Source of the DNA: a virus
Virus record (IMG/VR): IMGVR_UViG_3300037119_001690
Span: 1 to 39,471 of that record
DNA: 39,471 bases
Reading direction: 5' to 3' (one strand)
Below are positions 23,090 to 28,575 of the stretch, in pieces. Every line of letters begins with the position of its first letter. The first letter of the stretch is position 1. The notes below the pieces were generated by a model. That model did no database searches, was not told the DNA's origin, and saw only the letters and a program-made list of their open reading frames with translations. The position numbers and the translations under genes were made by a program.

Positions 23090-23635
23090 ATGGCCTTCGA
23101 GCTTCTGAGCCCCACCACCGCGAAACTCACGGACGTCATCGTCCTGTCCGACAAGGACCGCGCGCCCGAAACCAACCCGGGCGCCGGCCTGGACTTCGCG
23201 ATGACCATCGGCAACGACGTGCTCACGATGTTCGACGGCTTCCTGCGCGGCATGCTGTACTCGAAGAACGCCAACAGCAGCTCCGCGCCGGCGCAGGGCC
23301 AGCTCGAGGGCGTGCCGCCCGTGTCCGACCTGCCAAACCTCACCGAGATCGGCAAGAAGCTCGGCCGGTTCTCGTGGGACCTGGAGCTGACTGGCTACAC
23401 GCTCACCTGCGACCAGGGCCTCGGCGGGCCGAAGTCGAACCTGGAGCTGGGCGACTGCAAGCTCACGAACTGGAGCTTCAAGCCGAAGGAGGGCGGCAGC
23501 GTGGAGGTGAAGTTCCGCGCCGAGTCGCCGGACGTCACCGAGAAGATCCACGGCAAGCTGGCGCTGCTGAAGACGCGCGAGTTCCCGATCACGCTGGCGG
23601 CGCCGGAAGTGTCGCAGCAGGACGTCGAGGACTGA
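23090..23635 (+). CDS. Recombination-module protein, possible ssDNA-binding partner (181 residues)
   Basis: ATG 23090 is chosen because GGAGAGAG stands about nine bases upstream and the conserved part starts AFELLSPTTAKLTDVIVLSD. An in-frame ATG at 23030 overlapping the previous stop would add 20 residues. The body is beta-rich (FAMTIGNDVLTMFDGFLRGM, GKKLGRFSWDLELTGYTLTC, KLTNWSFKPKEGGSVEVKFR) with an acidic tail (QQDVED) like many single-strand-binding proteins. The role is inferred from the exonuclease context. Confidence 0.68.
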   Translation: MAFELLSPTTAKLTDVIVLSDKDRAPETNPGAGLDFAMTIGNDVLTMFDGFLRGMLYSKNANSSSAPAQGQLEGVPPVSDLPNLTEIGKKLGRFSWDLELTGYTLTCDQGLGGPKSNLELGDCKLTNWSFKPKEGGSVEVKFRAESPDVTEKIHGKLALLKTREFPITLAAPEVSQQDVED

Positions 23636-23636
23636 C

Positions 23637-23900
23637 GTGCCGAAGCCGTGCCGCCTTGAAATGAACAACTCCGGCAGCTGGAAGCTGTTGGGGACGTTCG
23701 ACGCCGCCGAGGAGGACTATGCCGACGACATCCTCACCTGCGCCGGCAACCTGGCGGACGCGCTGAATGCCGCCAATCCTGGCCGTGGTAAGGGTGTGAC
23801 GCTGCGCGTGGCCACCAACGAAGCGCTGCCCGACGTGCTGATGCGGTACGAAGGTCGCGAGCACGGCTGGCGCGACGCTCGCACCGGGGAGCCGGCGTGA
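23637..23900 (+). CDS. Small hypothetical protein (87 residues)
   Basis: From GTG 23637, right after the previous stop. It has a mixed alpha/beta pattern (GSWKLLGTFDAAEEDYADDI, GRGKGVTLRVATNEALPDVL then MRYEGREHGWRDARTGEP). No named family is recognised. The last rightward gene before the antisense mini-operon; its stop lies three bases from the end of the convergent minus-strand gene. Confidence 0.6.
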   Translation: MPKPCRLEMNNSGSWKLLGTFDAAEEDYADDILTCAGNLADALNAANPGRGKGVTLRVATNEALPDVLMRYEGREHGWRDARTGEPA

Positions 23901-23902
23901 CG

Positions 23903-24130
23903 CTACGCCTTCAGGTTCCAGCGGCTGCGCACGTCCTGCAAGGCGGAAACGAACACCGCTTGGATGCCGCGATCGCGCGTCTTCAGCAACGGCATGCCCC
24001 AGTTGCAGGCACCGGGCTCAGGCGCTGCGATCAGGACCGGCTGCGGCACCCGCTTCTTCATCGAACCATGCGGGTCGAACAGCCGCTTCACCTCGGCGCG
24101 GATCTCGGCGGCGGTGTGCTGCTCGCGCAC
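23903..24130 (-). CDS. Antisense small protein B (75 residues)
   Basis: From GTG 24130 to TAG 23903-23905. It begins with a charged helix (REQHTAAEIRAEVKRLFDPH) and continues KKRVPQPVLIAAPEPGACNW, GMPLLKTRDRGIQAVFVSAL. It is the second gene of a two-gene minus-strand unit in the middle of plus-strand early genes. No family is recognised. Confidence 0.6.
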   Translation of the reverse strand: MREQHTAAEIRAEVKRLFDPHGSMKKRVPQPVLIAAPEPGACNWGMPLLKTRDRGIQAVFVSALQDVRSRWNLKA

Positions 24131-24133
24131 AGC

Positions 24134-24343
24134 CTACGGCGCTGGCTTCGGGCCGGCCGCGTAATTCGTCGCGATCGCCACGACCAGGGCGCCGATCAGA
24201 GCCTGATCGGGCGTATGCCCGCTGGGGACCACGCTCTGGGCGATTTGCTGTGCGTACTTCAGCTGCTCCTCGGCAAGCGCGGCGGCCAAGTTGACGCCGC
24301 GCTGGTGGGGAAGTCCGAGCGTCTGGATCTGGAGCTGGGGCAT
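24134..24343 (-). CDS. Antisense small protein A (69 residues)
   Basis: From ATG 24343 with GGAGG six bases upstream on the minus strand. PQLQIQTLGLPHQRGVNLAA then ALAEEQLKYAQQIAQSVVPS is followed by an Ala/Ile-rich helix (ALIGALVVAIATNYAAG) that could touch membrane. The upstream part of the longer open frame is a shadow of the plus-strand gene at 24476. It is read from its own predicted promoter. Confidence 0.65.
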   Translation of the reverse strand: MPQLQIQTLGLPHQRGVNLAAALAEEQLKYAQQIAQSVVPSGHTPDQALIGALVVAIATNYAAGPKPAP

Positions 24344-24368
24344 GGGTCCTCCGGTGGTGAAAGCGCGG

Positions 24369-24397
24369 AGCCTACCCGTGTGCAGTCGGCCCGACAA
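24369..24397 (-). promoter_or_regulatory. Predicted promoter of the antisense mini-operon
   Basis: On the minus strand TTGTCG (24397-24392), a 17-base spacer and TAGGCT (24374-24369) resemble a moderate sigma-70 promoter, with a start near 24362 and a short leader before the ribosome site. The 24344-24475 gap contains this and the ribosome site of the plus-strand gene at 24476. Confidence 0.4.
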
Positions 24398-24475
24398 CAG
24401 CGAGGGAACCGACGGTGAATACGAACGAAAGCGCCGCTGGCGTGAAGGGCATTTTGAACACCGAGGAGAACAAGC

Positions 24476-24817
24476 ATGGCTGACGCTCGCCCCGACGCCT
24501 GGAGGCCGATGGAAACCGCACCCACGGACGGCACCATTGTTCGCCTGTTGGTGGACTACACAGGCGAGGACGCCTGCCACCCGCTGGAAGACGCCGAGAT
24601 CGCGCAGACCATCGGAGGTAACACCGATGGCAACACCCTGGACAAAGAGGGGTGGAAGTTCGCGGGCTGGTCCTGGGAGCAGGACTGCTTCTGCGAAGGG
24701 CGCGGAAAGCCCATCGGCTGGCTTCCATTCGCGCACCTGGACCTGACACACGAATCTGGCGTGGTGGTGGATCGCCATCAGACGTTTTCACCGGCACCCA
24801 CCGATGGGGGCGGCTGA
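24476..24817 (+). CDS. DUF551-like small phage protein
   Basis: 113 residues from ATG 24476, preceded by GAGGAG. WRPMETAPTDGTIVRLLVDY and a later GRGKPIGWLPF correspond to the two conserved ends of the DUF551-type domain ('W.pMetAPkDGt ... W.P') widespread in phages; no function is established. The stop overlaps the next start (TGATG). Confidence 0.72.
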   Translation: MADARPDAWRPMETAPTDGTIVRLLVDYTGEDACHPLEDAEIAQTIGGNTDGNTLDKEGWKFAGWSWEQDCFCEGRGKPIGWLPFAHLDLTHESGVVVDRHQTFSPAPTDGGG

Positions 24818-25143
24818 TGCCGATCAAGCCGGAGAACCGCCGCCGCTACCCGCCAAACTGGCGGGAGATCGTCGCCCAGGTGCGCGAGCGCTCGGGCGAC
24901 TGCTGCGAGGGTTCGCCAGCCTTCCCGGACTGCCGCGCTCCGAACGGCGAGCCGCACCCGGTCACCGGCAGCAGGGTGGTGCTGACCACCGGCCACCTGG
25001 ACCACGTCCCGGAGCACTGCCAGCTTGAGAACCTGCGGCACTGGTGCCAGCGCTGCCACCTGGTGTACGACGGTAAGCACCACGCCGAGACCGCATATGC
25101 CACCCGCAAGGCTTGGGCGAACACCCGGGATTTGCCGCTGTGA
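24817..25143 (+). CDS. HNH endonuclease
   Basis: 108 residues from ATG 24817. RYPPNWREIVAQVRERSGDC is followed by C-rich SPAFPDCRA, then VVLTTGHLDHVPEHCQLENL, RHWCQRCHLVYDGKHH: H, the N of ENL and the terminal CxxCHxxxDxxHH form a compact HNH nuclease site with structural Cys. Small HNH proteins of this type often lie near the integrase or packaging genes in temperate phages; its target is unknown. Confidence 0.8.
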   Translation: MPIKPENRRRYPPNWREIVAQVRERSGDCCEGSPAFPDCRAPNGEPHPVTGSRVVLTTGHLDHVPEHCQLENLRHWCQRCHLVYDGKHHAETAYATRKAWANTRDLPL

Positions 25144-25364
25144 GCGTCACCCTCTCCCCCGAAGAAGTTCAGGCGGCGTCCGGCGGGTACAAGCGCCCGG
25201 CCGAGCAGCTGCGGGAGTTGCACCGTCGCGGCTTCTTCCGGGCCTACCGCAGCAAGGTGACCGGCGAGGTGGTGCTGGAGCGGCCCCACTATGATGCGGT
25301 GGCGGCCGGCATCCAGCCCAGCACCCAGCCGGGCAGCCGTCCGAGACTGCGCATCGCCACATGA
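25140..25364 (+). CDS. DUF4224 protein next to integrase, directionality-factor candidate
   Basis: 74 residues from GTG 25140 (GTGA overlap). LSPEEVQAASGGYKRPAEQL then RELHRRGFFRAYRSKVTGEV is the DUF4224 signature, a small winged-helix-like domain typically encoded just before tyrosine integrases. By place it may act as an excisionase or control int. Its stop overlaps the integrase ATG (ATGA). Confidence 0.75.
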   Translation: MSVTLSPEEVQAASGGYKRPAEQLRELHRRGFFRAYRSKVTGEVVLERPHYDAVAAGIQPSTQPGSRPRLRIAT

Positions 25365-26455
25365 GCCGATCCCCGGAGCTTCCGCCGCGCGTGTACCCCA
25401 AGGGCCGCTGGTACTACCTGGTCACGGCCGAGGGCGCCAAGCGCGTCTGGACGAAGCTCACGCTGGTCCGCGAGGGCCTGCCGCCCCTGTACCGGAAGCT
25501 CGCCGACATGAAGGCGCGCGACGTGGCGCCCGACCGCGTGCCGGCGCTGGCGGTCGAATGGCTGAAGGACCGCGGCGGCGACTCGCCGGCCGAGAATGAC
25601 GAATGGGCGGTGCGCGAGATCAGCAAGGCGTTCGCCGAGTTTCGCGCCCGCGACGTCACCACGCCCGCCTGCCTGGCCTTCCTGCAGCAGTGGAAGGACA
25701 AGGACCAGGCCCGCACGTACAACCTGATGCGCTTCAGCCTGGGCGACCTGATGCGCTTCGCCGAGGGCCGCGAGCAGGACGGCGTGCCGTTCCGAGATCC
25801 GGGCACGAACCCCGTGCCCAGCATCAAGCGCATGTCCACGCCAGCGCGCGACCGCTACCCGACCGACAGCGAGGTGCGGCGCATCAAGTACCACGCGATG
25901 ATCGGCCGGCCGGACAGGTGGGGCAACTGCAACCGCACGCGCTCCGGCCCGATGCTGGCGGCGCTGATCGACCTTGCCTACCTGACCGGGCAGCGCGTGG
26001 GCGACCTGCTGGAGCTGCGCTGGAACAAGCGCGCGGCGCTGGATGCTGCCGGCGAGGTGGAGGCGCCGTACATCGCCGCCGAGGGCATCTTCTTCAAGCC
26101 GTCGAAGACCGAGAAGACGACCGGCGCCAAGGTGCTGATCACCTGGACGCCGCGCCTGCGGGCCGTGATCGCGCGCATCGAGGCGATCGGCCGGCGCAAC
26201 CTGCGGCACGTCCTGACCAACCAGGAGGCCCAGCCGCTGATCTATTCCACCTTCGCGACGGCCTGGTGGCGGGCGTGCGACCGGGCGGGAATCAAGGGCC
26301 TGCACTTCCACGATCTGCGCGCGAAGGCGCTGACCGATACCGACGAATCGCACGGCAGCAAGGCCGCGCAGACGAAGGGCGCCCACAGCACCGAGCGGCA
26401 GACCAGCGACTATGTGCGCCGGCGCAAGGCGCTGAAGTCAGAGGCAACGCGTTAG
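25361..26455 (+). CDS. int: Tyrosine integrase
   Basis: 364 residues. The N-terminal 70 residues form an arm-binding-like domain, about 75-160 the SAM-like core-binding domain, and 165-364 the catalytic domain. The catalytic set is visible: R212 in LTGQRVGDLLELRW, H317 and R320 in HFHDLR, H342 in KGAHS, and the nucleophile Y351 in TSDYVRRR. The stop TAG lies inside the first arm-type repeat of attP. It integrates the phage into a tRNA-Arg gene by site-specific recombination. Confidence 0.93.
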   Translation: MSRSPELPPRVYPKGRWYYLVTAEGAKRVWTKLTLVREGLPPLYRKLADMKARDVAPDRVPALAVEWLKDRGGDSPAENDEWAVREISKAFAEFRARDVTTPACLAFLQQWKDKDQARTYNLMRFSLGDLMRFAEGREQDGVPFRDPGTNPVPSIKRMSTPARDRYPTDSEVRRIKYHAMIGRPDRWGNCNRTRSGPMLAALIDLAYLTGQRVGDLLELRWNKRAALDAAGEVEAPYIAAEGIFFKPSKTEKTTGAKVLITWTPRLRAVIARIEAIGRRNLRHVLTNQEAQPLIYSTFATAWWRACDRAGIKGLHFHDLRAKALTDTDESHGSKAAQTKGAHSTERQTSDYVRRRKALKSEATR

Positions 26456-26635
26456 AAGAATTGGCCGCCGTTAGAAACTGAATTGGCCTGCCCGGAGGGA
26501 ATCGAACCCCCGACAACCTGCTTAGAAGGCAGCGGGCCAATTAAGCGAAATCAATGGCTTACGGCAATTCCTTCTAACGCATGAATTGCGAATTGCGCCT
26601 CAATTCCAGAGGGAGCCCAATTCCGCGTTAGAAGG
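26449..26635. repeat. Integrase arm-type binding sites around attP
   Basis: GCGTTAGAAG occurs at 26449-26458 and 26625-26634 in the plus direction and at 26571-26580 in the minus direction; a variant CCGTTAGAAA is at 26468-26477. CAATTCC or AATTGG elements stand next to each copy (26459-26466, 26481-26488, 26565-26571, 26601-26607, 26618-26624). The stretch is AT-rich compared with its surroundings. Copies flank the tRNA-like core on both sides, as P and P' arms do. Confidence 0.7.
26484..26532 (-). other. attP: attP core, 3' part of a tRNA-Arg(UCU) gene
   Basis: Read on the minus strand, these 49 bases are positions 28-76 of a tRNA: anticodon stem and loop CTTCTAA (anticodon TCT, Arg), variable loop TTGTC, T-arm GGGGG/TTCGATT/CCCTC, acceptor strand CGGGCAG, discriminator G and CCA. 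No 5' half is present, and base 27 would not pair, so the tRNA homology starts at position 28. Integration would rebuild the host tRNA-Arg gene. Not a functional tRNA gene by itself. Confidence 0.85.
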
Positions 26636-26655
26636 TTTTCGGCTATGGTTCAGCC

Positions 26656-26853
26656 GTGGAAACCCGCCGCCCCTCCCGCCTCCCCAACCCGCCCTGCGGC
26701 ATGGCCAGCTACCGCTCCACGCCTGACGATCCGGGCGTCAAGGTGATGATCACCTTCATCGAGGGCGACCACGTCGTGGAGATCCTGGAGGGCGAGGACG
26801 CTGGTGAGATCGTGCCAGTGGCTGGGATGCCAGGCGCGTTCGTGCCGGCCTAG
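26656..26853 (+). CDS. Small protein beside attP, possibly leaderless
   Basis: 65 residues from GTG 26656 (or 50 from ATG 26701). No ribosome site precedes either start; TATGGT at 26644-26649 could be a -10 with a start at the GTG. The core YRSTPDDPGVKVMITFIEGD, HVVEILEGEDAGEIVPVAG is a short beta-type fold. Its stop TAG shares the CTAG with the stop of the convergent minus-strand gene. In a prophage it would lie next to the host junction. Function unknown. Confidence 0.5.
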   Translation: METRRPSRLPNPPCGMASYRSTPDDPGVKVMITFIEGDHVVEILEGEDAGEIVPVAGMPGAFVPA

Positions 26854-27170
26854 ATCACCGGATCCTTGAACTTGGACAGCTTGAAGTCTGTCCGCGAGCC
26901 GTCCTCGAACACGATCAGCACCGTCTCTTCCACCTCGGCCCAGCAGCCGTAAGCCTCGATGGTGCCGCGCCGGTCAAGGATCCGGGCGTTTTGGAATCGG
27001 GTTCGGAACTCCGCTGGAATATGCGTCAGCGTTCCGGCGTGGGAGCAGATCGACTCGTAAAGGCGCAGCTCGCGCGTGCCGTCGCCATTGGACATCACCA
27101 GGTCGGCGCGCGAGGGGGGGGTAACCGCTGCCAGACAAAGGCCGAGAAGCAAGGCAATGGCGCGGCGCAT
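26850..27170 (-). CDS. Secreted/periplasmic small protein at the end of the lysis region
   Basis: 106 residues. The N-terminus (MRRAIALLLGLCLAAVTPPS then RADL) is a Sec signal peptide with likely cleavage after A22; the Cys at 12 is not in a lipobox. The mature part has Cys42 and Cys76, which may pair, and an alternating beta-like pattern (TRELRLYESICSHAGTLTH, EETVLIVFEDGSRTDFKLSK). It is last in the leftward operon. It could be a lysis accessory, but it does not look like a typical spanin. Confidence 0.65.
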   Translation of the reverse strand: MRRAIALLLGLCLAAVTPPSRADLVMSNGDGTRELRLYESICSHAGTLTHIPAEFRTRFQNARILDRRGTIEAYGCWAEVEETVLIVFEDGSRTDFKLSKFKDPVI

Positions 27171-27173
27171 GGT

Positions 27174-27602
27174 CTATCTCCAGGCGTTTGAAGCGATCTG
27201 CGAGCGGATCTCGGCCGGCTGCAGGATGTTGGTGCTGTCTTCCCAGCCGCCGTTGCCAAACCAGCGCACCCCGCGGTGCATGGTGTAGGCCAGGCCCGGC
27301 GGGATCAGCGGATTGAGCAGCAAGGCCTCCAGGAAGATCGCGTCAGCCTCCTCGCGCGAACGCCGGCGCACCGTGTATTCGAAGTCGTGCAGCGTGGCTT
27401 CCTTGTGCGCACGGTCGCCAGCCAGCAGGAAGATCAGTGGCAGCCGCGGCACGGATGCGAAGTTCGTGCGAAAGGTGGGAGGCACGACGATGTGCTCGAA
27501 CTGGTCGGACTCGAACCACAGCGGGTCCAGCAGCTCCCACACCGCCCGGCCGTTCAGGTCGTGCCCGGCCTCCTCGACGCGAAGGCGGGTGCGCCAGGTC
27601 AT
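27174..27602 (-). CDS. DUF1353 protein
   Basis: 142 residues from ATG 27602. The core VVPPTFRTNFASVPRLPLIF, RAHKEATLHDFEYT is the DUF1353 signature, with the short H-D motif typical of the family, and DAIFLEALLLNPLIPPGLAY follows. DUF1353 genes commonly stand by the endolysin in podoviruses; the molecular role is not established. It overlaps the endolysin stop. Confidence 0.8.
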   Translation of the reverse strand: MTWRTRLRVEEAGHDLNGRAVWELLDPLWFESDQFEHIVVPPTFRTNFASVPRLPLIFLLAGDRAHKEATLHDFEYTVRRRSREEADAIFLEALLLNPLIPPGLAYTMHRGVRWFGNGGWEDSTNILQPAEIRSQIASNAWR

Positions 27603-28174
27603 GCAACGTCCTCCTTCAGCACGTTCATGGCGGTCTCGTAGCGGCCTAGCCGGTCGGCGTACCCGTTCGTGCCGCCGTTGATCTTTCGCGTGATCCGCAT
27701 GAAGTTACTGTTGTCGGCCAGCTCATTCAGGTTGTGGCTGTCCCAGTAGTCGCCGGCGGAAAGCGCAGCCCACTCAGGCTCGGCCAGGCGGTGCGGCACG
27801 TCTTCGAAGTCGGGCACCCGTGTGCCGAACTTCACGCGTAGGCGGTCGCGCGCGGCGGCGTGGTTTGCGCGGCCGGTGACCTGGATCAGGCCGTGGCCGC
27901 GGAACTTGAAGCCGTCGCCCTTTTCGGTGTTGCCCAAGTCAGCGCGGCCCTCGTAGCGCCCTTGGGCTTCCACCTGCGCCGGGTTCCAGATCTCGGTGGT
28001 GAACCGCAGGCCGGCGGACTCGTGGCCGATCTGGGCGAGGAAGGCCGAGGCGCGAAGCCAGGTGTTGATCTCGTAGGCGTCGATCGTGCGCTGGATGTGC
28101 GGCAGCCAGTTCTGCGCCCGAACCACCCCCGCGCCGGTGGCGCTGGCGAGCTGCTCGAGCGTGAGCGGCTTCAT
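27599..28174 (-). CDS. Endolysin, glycoside hydrolase family 19
   Basis: 191 residues from ATG 28174, whose ATG overlaps the holin stop (TGATG); the extra upstream part of the open frame overlaps the holin and is rejected. IDAYEINTWLRASAFLAQIG followed by HESAGLRFTTEIWNP carries the catalytic glutamates E52 (GHES) and E61; GFKFRGHGLIQVTGRANH forms the substrate groove. GH19 lysozymes cut the glycan of peptidoglycan. No signal peptide, so export depends on the holin. Confidence 0.9.
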   Translation of the reverse strand: MKPLTLEQLASATGAGVVRAQNWLPHIQRTIDAYEINTWLRASAFLAQIGHESAGLRFTTEIWNPAQVEAQGRYEGRADLGNTEKGDGFKFRGHGLIQVTGRANHAAARDRLRVKFGTRVPDFEDVPHRLAEPEWAALSAGDYWDSHNLNELADNSNFMRITRKINGGTNGYADRLGRYETAMNVLKEDVA

Positions 28175-28554
28175 CAGCTTTCCCGGGAGGCCAGGAACTT
28201 GGCCAGCGCCGCCAGCGCCGACCAGCCGCCCACGGCGTAGACCAGGCTGCCCAGGAACAGGAACAGCAGGGCGCGCTTCAGCAGCGCCTTGATCGCACCG
28301 CCAGCCACCTCCACCGACTTCTCGGCGGCCATCTTCTGCGCCTCGGCCCACATGCTGCGCACGAACTTCTGTGCGTTGGCGTCCGTCATGGCGCCACTGA
28401 CGCCCTCGGCAACGGCGATGCGCAGCTCGTCGCGCATTTCGTTGCGCAGGAACCCGATCAATAGGACACGCGACTCGTCAGTGATCGCCTGCTGGCTCTC
28501 ATTGATAGTCTTGCTCGCCCGGAGGGCCGCCGCTGTTTCTTCTGCTGTGCTCAT
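28174..28554 (-). CDS. Holin candidate with one C-terminal TM
   Basis: 126 residues from ATG 28554. Residues 1-90 are charged and helical; the only hydrophobic segment is near the C-terminus (LLKRALLFLFLGSLVYAVGG then WSALAALAKFL). Position directly before and overlapping the endolysin supports a holin role, but the single-TM topology could also fit an accessory lysis protein. Confidence 0.6.
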   Translation of the reverse strand: MSTAEETAAALRASKTINESQQAITDESRVLLIGFLRNEMRDELRIAVAEGVSGAMTDANAQKFVRSMWAEAQKMAAEKSVEVAGGAIKALLKRALLFLFLGSLVYAVGGWSALAALAKFLASRES

Positions 28555-28575
28555 GGGCGCGTTCCTTTCGTCGCG

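Noticed and set aside
26484-26532. Functional tRNA gene
   Set aside because: Only positions 28-76 are present; the 5' acceptor strand and D-arm are missing, so it is an attachment site remnant.
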